Origin: Gymnothorax reevesii
Taxonomy: Eukaryota; Chordata; Actinopteri; Anguilliformes; Muraenidae
Direction: 5' to 3'
Assembly (NCBI GenBank): GCA_029721435.1
Contig: CM056588.1
Location: 39,573,430 to 39,637,429 of the forward strand
DNA length: 64,000 nucleotides
Under the pieces are notes generated by a model. The model was not told the origin of the DNA. It was given only the letters and a program-made list of their open reading frames with translations, and searched no databases. The position numbers and the translations under genes are program-made. Each line of letters begins with the position of its first letter. The first letter of the stretch is position 1. Of this stretch, positions 36,226 to 46,447 are shown piece by piece.

Positions 36226-36645
36226 GGGGGTGATCACACCGAACGCGCGTTATCGGCGTGGGGCGCCCTTTTTGTTAATATTCTCAATGATTATACACGT
36301 ACTGGACGCTGCTTTTGCGCATCGGGCGCTTCTCTGTTTTTTGACGCGCTTCGAATCAGACGCAGTTCTCTTCCGAGGCGCCTCGATAAAAAAGGCGCTT
36401 CACGTCATTGTCAGTCTTTTCCCTGCTGTCCAATCATGTGGACAAAAAAATCTGAAATGAGTTTGATGACTAGTTTGTTGAATCGGTTAATTTCAGGATG
36501 TTCGCAAAGATGCGTGACAGGAACGTTACTTAGCAACACAAAAAAAAGCCGCGTCCGGCACCTTTTTACCATGTTGGTTTCAAAATAACAGGTCAGTGGC
36601 GCCTTGCGTTACCACGCCGAGAAAGCGCGTTCGGTGTGATCGGCT
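36226..36645. mobile_element. Non-autonomous DNA transposon with GATCACACCGAACGCG termini
   Basis: The left end GGGGGTGATCACACCGAACG continues CGCGTTATCGGCGTGG; the right end CCACGCCGAGAAAGCGCGTT continues CGGTGTGATC. These are imperfect inverted repeats of about 35 bp enclosing about 350 bp. No transposase. It lies 200 bp downstream of plekha7 exon 3, within intron 3. Confidence 0.8.
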
Positions 36646-36849
36646 CCTGAGGCGATCGCAGTGATCAGCTCATCAAAGGGTCATCCCACAGCCTTTAACA
36701 CGACTCACTTAACCTACCGAAAGTTGATTCTCGAATGACGCTAGATACAGGCGACCTGCATGCCACTGAGAAGCCACTGACTACAGGCTAAAGCTGGAAG
36801 CCGCATAGCTTCGCAGTAGCAGTCTGGAATGAGAGGAAACGCGACTTAC

Positions 36850-36907
36850 TTTATGAAGTAACTGGCTCCCTCCGCAGTGAAGCCTTCTTCCCACCCTCGG
36901 GGTAAAT
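36850..36907 (-). CDS. plekha7: plekha7-type gene, coding exon 3 (start of WW2)
   Basis: The minus strand has acceptor GTGCTGTAG| before 36907 and donor AA|GTAAGT after 36850. Joined to exon 2 (G|AT gives Asp) it encodes DLPRGWEEGFTAEGASYFI, which matches the first half of the second WW domain of vertebrate PLEKHA7, including the first signature Trp. The exon is 58 nt and ends in phase 2, inside the codon after Ile. The rest of WW2 and the PH domain must come from exons further left; I could not find them, so intron 3 is at least 36.8 kb if the gene is intact. Identification rests on remembered family sequence and on three consecutive exons in consistent phase. Confidence 0.93.
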
Positions 36908-37100
36908 CTACAGCACGGAAACAACAATAATACCAACCTCAAATTCCCAAACGCGAAATCTGAAACCACTACTTCCCGTTTCGGTTTGATCACTTGCAGT
37001 GTACACATATGCCCAAAAACAATCTTATCAGGACAGACTGTCTTACTTGGGTAAATGTAGGGCATACCTGTAAGGCTTGGTTTGAATGAATGACACATAC

Positions 37101-37177
37101 CTGAACGGATCATATGCCCGGAGTTGACAGGCTCACCCGTACGGGGATGGAGCCAAGTCGTGCTCTTCGATTCATCA
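37101..37177 (-). CDS. plekha7: plekha7-type gene, coding exon 2 (end of WW1)
   Basis: Acceptor CTTTTTTTTCAG| precedes 37177 and donor CAG|GTATGT follows 37101. The 77-nt exon completes an Asn codon started in exon 1 and encodes DESKSTTWLHPRTGEP followed by VNSGHMIRS, ending one base into an Asp codon. It holds the second signature Trp and the closing Pro of the first WW domain. PLEKHA7 and PLEKHA5 share TTWLHP here; the RTGEPVNSGHMIRS stretch is the PLEKHA7 version. WW domains of this group bind proline-rich partners at cell junctions (PDZD11 in the known PLEKHA proteins). Confidence 0.95.
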
Positions 37178-37297
37178 CTGAAAAAAAAGCGACACACCTG
37201 TTACGGAACAAAAACCGCACAACCAGCAACTCTCTCAATCCAAGCGCTCAAGGTCCTGAGGTACAATGGAAACTTAAACGACAAAAAGGGCGCTTAC

Positions 37298-37380
37298 TTT
37301 ATGAAAAACACTCGGCCATCCCTGCAGACTCCGTAGGACCAGTGGACAGGTAAAGTGTCCTGCCCGAGCGGGGCCGCCAT
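37298..37380 (-). CDS. plekha7: plekha7-type gene, coding exon 1 (start codon and start of WW1)
   Basis: ATG at 37380-37378 with A at -3 and G at +4. The 83-nt coding part encodes MAAPLGQDTLPVHW, then SYGVCRDGRVFFI, and ends AA|GTAAGC so that the next Asn codon is split by the intron. It contains the first Trp and the YGVCRDGRVFF core of WW1. PLEKHA7 is a WW/PH adaptor of the epithelial adherens junction that binds p120-catenin and links to microtubules. The intron to exon 2 is only 120 bp and the next is 193 bp. Closeness to a ppp1r15 gene leaves open that this is a fish plekha4 that kept ancestral WW domains, or a duplicate of plekha7. Confidence 0.95.
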
Positions 37381-37560
37381 GATCCTGGTTCGAAGTGTTA
37401 TTTCATTCTCTCCGCCGAGTCTCCAAGGGAATCCGACTGGAGTTCAGTAATCACCACTGATAGAGCGCCGCAGCATTTAAAGGGGAAACTGCACCACACG
37501 GAGTCCCGTTTTCTTTGCCGACAGTAAAGAGTGACGGGTTTATGATTTCTGTTTAGCGGG
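37381..37560 (-). promoter_or_regulatory. Putative 5' UTR / core promoter of the plekha7-type gene
   Basis: Sequence directly upstream of the start codon on the minus strand, moderately GC-rich (CGCCGAGTCTCC, GAGCGCCGCAGC). No TATA box or certain initiator. Assigned by position only. Confidence 0.35.
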
Positions 37561-39774
37561 ACGTAAGGTGCGTTCCAGTACTCAGACAAAAATGTTTTCT
37601 CGAGGAGCCGTTTTCTACTTGGCAATATGGGAAGAGGAGCCGAGTGGCGGAAGGAAGATAGATAGCATTTTGTTTTATTTAGCATTTACGACGCACCCAC
37701 AAAAATAATTTGCCTGCATTTTTGAAGAGTGATGCAAGACAAGCGGGCTGTCTGGCAAACACGCACCGGACTTAAAGTCCTAGTTAAGCTCCTCGTGCAT
37801 GCATTTATGATTCCTTAAAGTTCACATGAAGTTTTTTATTTTTTAAGTAATTATATTTATTGTAATAAATAATTTGTAAGCATTGGAATGTGCTGTTCAG
37901 TATCTATCAGCTTGAAGTTTTGATTTAAACACATTGATCAAATTTTTATATTTCACAAAGAGATGACCACGGGACATAATGGAGTATGAGCCATTTCCTG
38001 GGTGGGATTACTGCATGCCCATGCTTTCAATTCACAGCTGCTGGCACATAGGTCAGCATTCCAGTTGTGTCCACTCCTTTCCTCAGTACCTCTACCCTGT
38101 GCCTCCCCTCCCTTCATACCGAGAAGTATGACGTGGAGGATGAGAGGAAAGAAGTGGAGGAGACAAGGAGGACACAAGGGAAATGAGGAATGGGCAGCTA
38201 CGCTTCCTTCACCATAATCTGTATATGATGTCCATGAATGATGAAGTTGACCTATCACAGCTTCCACTGCTTCAGTACACAGGCAGCCAAACAAATCCCC
38301 AGTATCCTGTCCTTGCAAATGGCAAAATGTGGACTGAAATTGGACTTGGCCTATACAAACAACACTGTTGAACATAACCGTGCTTCATTAACACGAAGGC
38401 TGACAAAAAAAGAAGAGAAAAAAAAAACATGTGCAGTAAAAAACAAACATAACCTTGAACTAAAATATGTGCACTGGAATGCTGTCCTTAGCCATGACAT
38501 CAGCTTTACAGAGTTTGAATCGATTAATGGGCTTTGGCACCCTAGGATTTAAAAACGTGCAGGAGTGGATATGAAGATGTCGCGCAAACATGAAAATACT
38601 TCCTGAATCGATGCATGCATGGACCTTCCATTTGGAGGAAACATTTCCGAGGAATTTTAGATTGGCGTCGACATTTCCTGCACTTTCGAAGCAGCACTCA
38701 AGAGGAGGATACATGCTCGATATTCAGTTCACAGACAATAAGATGGAGGAAGTGAGGGGACGTGACAATTTCACTGACATGGAATAAGTCCAAAAATGCC
38801 ACCAACCTTCCATATGGGCCTGTCCACAGAAATGGGGTACCTAAGGGGCATGGTACATTAACGGTTAAATAACACGTAACAGTGTTCGACAATCCACTGA
38901 ATTGTATGTTCATTGTGTTACACATATGGCAAAGATATAATAATAACATTTTTGAAGTAATGCTTTGCCTAGTTTTATTTTTACTTGCAGAAAGAAGAAA
39001 ATGTCCACACTGGTTTTTGACATCGTTTGTGACATTGTAGATGCAGTTCACTTCAGGGCGGTTGCAACCCATCAAAGGGCACCCTTATTTTGAGTAAAGT
39101 TGTCAGCTTGAATAAATAGCTCAGTTTCTTTTAGTTTCTCTTTGTTTTCTAAAAAAATTTAATGACGGGTAATTTAATGATACCCTATTTGAAAAGCTTA
39201 TGTTCGTAATCATCGTCTGTCCTTGCAGTCACAAACATAACTAGAAAATTGTGTCAGTGGACACGTATGCCCCCGCATACAAACATACAAAGAACAAAAC
39301 ATGCATTCTGTGTTAATTCCATCCACCCTGTCATGTTGTTGAAGACTCACGGGGGTCGGCTACAAGAGTTAAAACCATGCAAAGATTAAACAACAGCCCT
39401 TTAGCCATGAAAAGCAAGACACCAAGGCCTTTATAAAGGGTTAGGGAAGTGCCTGGATAGGAGTGCAAGAGAGGATATGGATTCTACATACATGTTACTT
39501 TTGAGGCTAATGCTAGAAGATGCAAGAGTGAGAGATATGAAGCAGTGTATAACATGACTACACTACAACACCGAAAAGCTTTTGCTGCAGTGCAAGCTCA
39601 CAAAGAAATTACCTTTTGCACTGTTGTTCTTGCTGTTCATGTTACCGGCACTCACTACAAGGAAGTAGGCTGTCAAGAGCGCCGAGGCAGCGGCGCGCGC
39701 ACGCGGCACAGTTCATAATGATAAACAATAGAAATTCTTGTCGATAAATATTTTATGTAACTAGTGAATGTGTA
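37561..39774. other. Non-coding upstream region, no recognised gene
   Basis: Frames of up to 140 codons over 37953-38375 and 38238-38552 show no domain I recognise, and no splice-supported exon was found. A GCGGCGCGCGCACGCGGC patch at about 39690 is CpG-rich. Confidence 0.4.
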
Positions 39775-40245
39775 ATGAAATTCTGAATTCTGTGTAGCAG
39801 TGTCGACGAAGAAGCGGATTACATAACATCTCTATTTGATATTACTTTTCTCAGTATGCAGCATAAATAGGCTAAGTTCAGTGACCTGGTAAATTATTGA
39901 AAATAAATTTTTCAAGAAACGATTTATAAAATGCACAACATTAGGGTCCCTACAAAGCACATGTGAAAGATCAATTAATTCTGTCAAGCCATTTCTGAGG
40001 AGAAGTGGATTAGGTGAAGCCCCTATTTTGGATTACCTTTCTCGAAATACAGCAAAATTAGACTAAGTTCACAGACCTGTCAAATCGTAAAAAATTAAAT
40101 TTTCGTAAAACAAATTGTGAGATGCACACCTTTAAGGTCCCTGCAAAGCACACGTGAAAGATCAATGAATTCTGTCCAGCCATTTCTGAGGAGAAGTGGA
40201 TTAGGTGAAGCCCCTATTTGAGATTACCTTTCTCGAAACTTACTC
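39775..40245. repeat. 191-bp tandem duplication, about 2.5 copies
   Basis: CCATTTCTGAGGAGAAGTGG and the following ATTAGGTGAAGCCCCTATTT occur at about 39990 and again 191 bp later at about 40181, with matching upstream text (GTCCCTNCAAAGCACA-GTGAAAGATCAAT). A more diverged half copy is at 39780-39890 (GAAGCGGATTACATAACATC). The unit resembles part of a dispersed fish repeat. Confidence 0.85.
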
Positions 40246-40250
40246 TCAAT

Positions 40251-40968
40251 GTATTTTTTATCAGTGTTATTGTTTTTATGACTTTTAGAATAAATTAATA
40301 TTTTCACCTACTTCTAAAAAGCAATTTTTTTGTTGATTTTAGTTTGAAATATCTGTCTTGTTACATACGTAAATCGGTGTTGCCATGACCATTTCAACTG
40401 TGTGTTCCAATGTCATCTTTGCTGATATTATCCTTTCGACTGCAGAAAGTTATTCAAGGTCCCTTTAGTGACTTATTAGGTTGAATCTTTTTTTCACCTT
40501 TATTGCTTTATTTTTTGTCTTGTGTGTCACACTTATGTACCCCATTTTTGTGAACAGGCCCAAATCTCATCCAGGCTGCATCGCAGGCAGGATCATTTCA
40601 AACTTTCAGAGATTCTTTTAAATATGGCCTATCTATCAATTGATTCAAATAGTCATCTTGCTTTCAGTTTTTATTTTAAGAAATGAGTTCCCCGCGCTCT
40701 CAACGATCAGTTCAACGGTATACTTGCTCCTTGATAAAATTGCGTTGTGCCATCCTAGATGATCTAAGCAGGTAATGTATGCAGTGTGAGCCACTTTGAT
40801 TATTTTATGGTTGTTGGTGGCAGATGTGGAGGCTCCAGCAGCCCAAAATGAGTTCCACACATGAGATGATCCTTCCCTTCAGCAGGGATCGCCAAGTCTG
40901 GGCCTTGTAAATCAATCCAGCCCTGGTTTTATTTTTTTCCTTGGTAATTAACAAAAATTAGTGCTCCT
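40251..40968. other. AT-rich non-coding
   Basis: Nothing recognised. Confidence 0.4.
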
Positions 40969-41088
40969 GGGGTGCGTTTCCCAAAAGCGTAGTTGCTAAC
41001 TTAGGTAGCAACCTACATAGTTCGTCCATTCATAGTCAATGGATCCAACGATGAAAGTTAGCATCTGTGATTTCTGGAAATGCACCCC
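40969..41088 (+). mobile_element. Palindromic MITE, copy B
   Basis: 120 bp, starting GGGGTGCGTTTCCCAAAAGC and ending TTTCTGGAAATGCACCCC. The inner arms GTTGCTAACTTAGG and ATGAAAGTTAGCATC are also inverted. Same family as 10230, 41101 and 43068. Confidence 0.9.
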
Positions 41089-41100
41089 TGATTGGCCAGA

Positions 41101-41201
41101 GTTACGTTTCCCAAACACATAGTTGCAACTTGTATAGTTTGACCACATGCAATGGTTCCAACGATGTAAGTTAACTTCTGTGCTTTTGGGAAACATACCC
41201 C
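41101..41201 (+). mobile_element. Palindromic MITE, copy C
   Basis: Starts TTACGTTTCCCAAACACATA and ends GTGCTTTTGGGAAACATACC. The centre GACCACATGCAATGGTTCCA corresponds to GTCCATTCATAGTCAATGGA of copy B. Only 12 bp separate copies B and C. Confidence 0.85.
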
Positions 41202-43067
41202 TGACTGTCTTTACTCGTGATTCCCAGGTAAGAGGAGAGTGGAAAACCAATAATTTGCTGAAGTGGAGGACTGTGACATTCAGCAAGCAACAGGCTCAGT
41301 GGTTATAAGCAGTTTGCTCAAAAGAGTGGTCAGGGAATTAAAAAGCTGACTTACTCAAGCAAACAGACAGGCCAAAAATGCTCATACAGCAGTGCCCAAC
41401 TTCAGCAATTAAATATATACAGTGCCATAGGTATTTTGGCTGTGATACAGATTTGAAATGATTGAACAGGTTAAAGCACAGAGTGTTAGCTGTAATATCA
41501 GGGAACTTACATTCATATCTAGTAATCTGTATTTAAATTAAAGATGATTCCTTTTCAAAATGAGTCCAATATTTTTTAGAGAGCAAATGTGGTTGGCCAG
41601 AAATCAAATCATTTTCAAAAAATAGCCAGTATCGCTTTTCATTTGGTAATTAAAAACTGTGACAGCAGTGGAAGATGATACAAGCCAACATAATCCTCTC
41701 AGGGTGTATAAACAAAACATTTTAGCTCCAATGGTAGATTCACATTTTATCACTGGAAATGTTCCCAAAACTGCCTTCAGTGTTGAAACTGGAGTTTGTT
41801 TCACTGAGCCTGGAAATGACATTGAATCTTACAAACTGACAACACAGCCACATATTTTACTATGTCTGATCTATTATCTTAATTATTCCATCCTAACCAT
41901 GAATTATCCACAAAGACACACTACATATGACAGAGTACCCTAACTTCAAAAGGAAGAAATATTGTAAAATTATAAACAGATGAGCACAGCTTGTTTATTT
42001 TTCATTACAATGTATAGCTCTATCTGACTGAACGTTAATGAAAAAAAACAGCAACTATGGCATTTCAGCTCAAGTAACCTGATGACTAGATTCGGATGCA
42101 CATTTAACGATCTGATTCGGCTTCTGTCTACATTTCTGACATGTCTATTGACTCTTGGCAACCATCCATTCACGGCTACACTGACAGCATGCTATTAATA
42201 CCAGTAAAGGAACGCAGCTGCAGGGTATTCCACAGGAAGAAATATAAAAAAGTTACTAGTATACCTTAAATTCTATTGAAACGCTGCGCAACCGCAATAG
42301 AACCCTCAAAAAGGAGAATTCTGGGGATCCTGTGATAAATAGAAGAGAGAAAGTTGATCACGTACCCTGATGACGGAGTTGAAGGGAAACATGGGAAACA
42401 GAGCTGGTGGTGAAAGCCTCATCAGATGGAAAACATGCTTCAGATCGACTCTGCTTGCTCTTGCTACAATGATAATTTCATCCTTCGGCCTGTCAGTCAG
42501 TTACGTCAGAGCACTTCTTCTCTGGGTCTGCCCTGTTGCTTTTTTCCCCATCCCAGCCTTGTTGTTTTCTCATTTAAAATTATGATTATTGTGCTCACAG
42601 GATAAGTACATTTCTGTGAAAATCTGACGGAACCAAAGTCCTTGTGAGGCAAGTTGGCATAAGTATACGGTAGTCAGGGACTAAATTACAGACAACAGCT
42701 CATGTTGAATGGGGTTTTGAGGTTAAATTATGTAAATAAACACTGCTTAGGTGTGTGGGAACAAATGCTTAATTCCCTCCGCATGTTCCTGCGTGAACTT
42801 TAATAAACAGCAGACTTGCAACTTACGCAATCCACTTTGAACCATTTCATTGCTTTCTTTTAATTTCTAAGCACACAGAGCTCGTAATATGGGGACAACC
42901 TTTGTTAACAGCTGATAACTTTTTTTTTTTTGCTTAATTTGGCTTCATCACCAAAGAGTCCTATCAAACTGTCATTATACCACACCACTTAATGTTGGTG
43001 TTGGGAACCCTGTGACTCTGGCTCTGTCATTAACCAGTGACATTTGCCGCAAGATTGTTAATGGTCA
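41202..43067. other. AT-rich non-coding
   Basis: Nothing recognised. Short frames at 41659-41943 and 42370-42585 have no known motif. Confidence 0.4.
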
Positions 43068-43192
43068 GGGACGGGTTCCCCAAAAGCATAGTTGCTAACT
43101 ACTGTAAGTTAGCAACTTACATAGTGCGTCCATTCACAGTCAATGGGTCCAACTATGTAAGTTAGCATATGTGATTTCAGGAAACGCACCCC
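43068..43192 (+). mobile_element. Palindromic MITE, copy D
   Basis: Starts GGGACGGGTTCCCCAAAAGC and ends TCAGGAAACGCACCCC. The core GTCCATTCACAGTCAATGGG is nearly identical to that of copy B. Confidence 0.9.
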
Positions 43193-45049
43193 AGTATGGA
43201 TGCTGACTGTTGTCACCACAGTCACTGCACAGCTTCCTCCAAGAAAAGGCCAAGATTCTTTTATGCCATGTTTCTGCTTTCTGTTAAACCAGGTTGAAGT
43301 GTGAAATTGTTTCTCGCATGAGGGTCAAATAATCAGTCATGGTTAAGAGCCAAAACCCATCTACAACCCTTAAGGTTATCAAAACAAAACTGCCACCAGC
43401 AAAACTTGAGCTTGGGAGCAAAATAACTGGGTTTGGGCTTTATTTGTGATATCTGTCTGCGGTATACCTTCAACAGTTTGGGATGGGGGTGGGTGGCGGG
43501 GGCGCTGGAGGGTGAGTTTAGTTCAGTCTCCTTGATGCCACTCAGTCAAGTTGCAGTGATATTGGGTTTCAGCGGTTCCCCTCAGTGTCTGCATCAACAA
43601 CAGGAAAAAACCCTGACAGGGCGAAGCACATCTTAAGGGCACGATAAGGTCACAGAGACAGGAACACCATAAAGGCTACAGGCAGTTACATTTCACCCAG
43701 CTAAGCACAAACACTTCCATAGCCTCCTAGAACAGCAACCCCCCCCCCCCCCCAAAAAAAAAAACAAGTCCAGCTTAACATTTGTGTTCTTGTATCCATA
43801 TATATGAGATTCTTGCCCTTTTGGAATACCATGTGTGTCTGCTGCTAGAGTGTCTTTCTAATCATACATCTGCATTGTAAGCTCTCGATAAAAAGAGTTT
43901 CTGGGTCAAAATTACACTGCGAGAACCAATAAATAGAGCTCGGCCAGTATTTTAGTCTCATATTTATACTTAAAATCTTATCACTTATTTGTGAAACAGT
44001 ACAAAAATATTGCTGACAATGTGAAACATTTTGATTAATTTCTTGATCAGGTGAGAACATTTTGAATCACTCAAATAGCCACATCAACTAAGCAAACCAA
44101 AACGGAAACATGACTTTAAATCTTTAAGCCATAAGTTCAAGACCAACATTAGTAAACTAGCCAAGACTGACATTCAGTGTAGTAAAAGACACCAGCACTG
44201 CCCTCTTAATAAGACTGACCACTTGGGCACAACGCACACCAGTGATACCATTTGACCAGCGCTCAGACGCAAAGAGAGACGGCTTGAGCAATAGATAATG
44301 TGCCACCTTGCGCTCGAGTTTAGATAGCGTCTACTACATCCATGATTTAAAATAACATTGTTTCATTTTTTTAATGCAAACTTAATGAATAATACAGAGA
44401 ACAGTTGAAATCGCCAGAGCATTTTACACCTTGTGGAGGGGGAAGTGAGGCTGAGTTTCCCGGGAGGCCAAGTAATCAATTTTGCTAACACCTCCCGGAG
44501 CCTTGCTGCTGTTCTTTTACGACTGCACTTATGCGATTACGATTTCTATATTATCCGGCCACAGCTCTCAAGGCCAGTGCATTTCTCCCATATGTACGGA
44601 ATATCAGATTTATTTGTTACCTCATTTACGATTTTTTATCTGGTTCAAGAGAGGGACACAACAGAGCATTTTCGAAACTGCTCAGCGATCAGAATAGCAT
44701 ATACGTAGGCCCAACAGCTTTTATACGCCAGTTGGGGTAAGCGTTAAGGTGTCTTCAGTTTCCTCGGTAATATGATAGCGCTTGTGATGTTATTTAGTGT
44801 CTGTCGCAGCTAAAGGTACCGGTGCGGCATCAAAAGCGCTGCGGTTTGATAAATATTTGATCACCGAATCCCTTTGTAGAAGCGGATTTGGCCTGATCCC
44901 CTACGAGCCCACGGGTCCACTGGGGAGAGGGGGTGGTCTTCTCACCAGGGCTTGAATAGACTTTGCTAACATTTTAAGGGCAGAGTATACAGTAAATTCG
45001 TTTCTGATAGTTTGGATTTGCTGAAGACCTGGCAGTACAACTCTATCCC
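43193..45049. other. Non-coding with a poly-C/poly-A tract
   Basis: A C run followed by an A run is at 43739-43764. The remainder has no supported exon; overlapping frames at 44433-44740 carry no known motif. Confidence 0.4.
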
Positions 45050-45376
45050 CACTAGGGGACGTAAGTCCCTGACCGTGATCACACAAGCCGAATTTGAGGC
45101 ACTCCGAGAGTGCAAACCTCCGCCTAGGCAGCGCAGTGGAAATCTTCCTGAATGAACACGGCTCAAGAAATTTAAGGTCACTGCAATATAGAAATTGGTT
45201 GCTGAGGTGGTCATATTGTTTTACTAATTGCAGTCAAAATCAATAGGGTCCATATCTGATATTCCCACTTACCAAATTTCAGAGATATCGGAAATTATTT
45301 TTTGAGTTTTCTCGTATACAGACAGACAGACAAGCCAACGCCGGAAAAAACATAACCTCCTTGACGGAGGTAAAAA
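45050..45376 (+). repeat. Dispersed teleost repeat ending CATAACCTCCTTGACGGAGG
   Basis: Contains GGCACTCCGAGAGTGCAAAC and CTCCGCCTAGG near 45100, then CAATAGGGTCCATATCTGAT, AAATTTCAGAGATATCGGAA, a CAGACAGACAGACAAG tract and a terminal hairpin (CCTCCTTGACGGAGG). The same 3' hairpin occurs at 47730-47750. Confidence 0.75.
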
Positions 45377-46447
45377 TAAGCACGCAGGCACCACAAGATT
45401 CAATGTGGTTGGCAAATGAACCATATTCTCCCATCTGAAACCTGCCCTATAAGGGGCACGTCGTAACTCACAATGAATAAAATGTCTTTTTTTGTTGTCA
45501 TCCAAGACACTTGTATTATATGAATAATAATTTTTTCTCTTCCTGCTAGATCTCAAGGGGATACGGTAGTGCTGTGTATATTAAAAATCCTCTCTAAATC
45601 TGTTGAATTAAAGAAAAAATGCTTTCCCAGCTACCCACAGGGTTTTAAAGTACAACCTGGCATTTTTAACGCCGACAGACCAGCACTTTATACTGTGTGC
45701 ACTGTGCCAAGGCGTCGCAAAATATCTGCACCAATTAAAAGGCTTGTGATAAGATAAAATTGCAAGGACAGGGACATTATAGATTGACTGACTGCAGCTT
45801 CTTAAGCCTCTGACATCTAACCCCCAACTGCTGCACTGTCCAAGGACAATGAATGCACAGGATGCAGCACTTTCTCATCATTCTTGAGTGACCGTCACTT
45901 TATTGAGCTAAACTGGTTCCTTGGAAATGCTCCGTGATTCTCTGGCCCAGTGCCGCCATGTTCACTTTTCCATTAGGAGATTATTGATCTGTTCCTGAGA
46001 AGCAGAAAAGGACAGCTGGAGTGAAAAAGACCTGCAGAGGCTGTGAAAGCCTTCTAATAAAGGACCCACAATGGCATTTTAATGTGCATCACATCTCGAA
46101 TGCAAACGACTCGGTGGAGGACATTCAACCTGACAGCGCCTTTAATTTATCTGACTGATGTCACCAATTAGAGTGTAATTAGAACTGTGCTGAGATTGAA
46201 CTTCCTGCCTACCTCTCAATGAAGGGTATGGTCTCTTCGTTAACTTCCCTTTCAAACTCCCGCCCCCCCCCAAAAAAAGAAAGCACACATGCACAAAAAA
46301 AGCATGTTCATATCACCACAACATTCACCTCTAGTAAATTAGTCCTATTAGATGTGAATAAATTTGTCTTGGGAAGCATCTTGAGATATACTTGGACAGA
46401 CCCGTCTTAATATGACGCACCAGACCTTTGCATGATTTGTTGATTTA
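45377..46447. other. Non-coding, no recognised element
   Basis: Nothing recognised; a short C/A tract lies at 46260-46279. Confidence 0.4.

Noticed and set aside
37953..38375. 140-codon minus-strand frame as a transposase-derived gene
   Set aside because: No helix-turn-helix or catalytic motif could be identified and the opposite strand is equally open.
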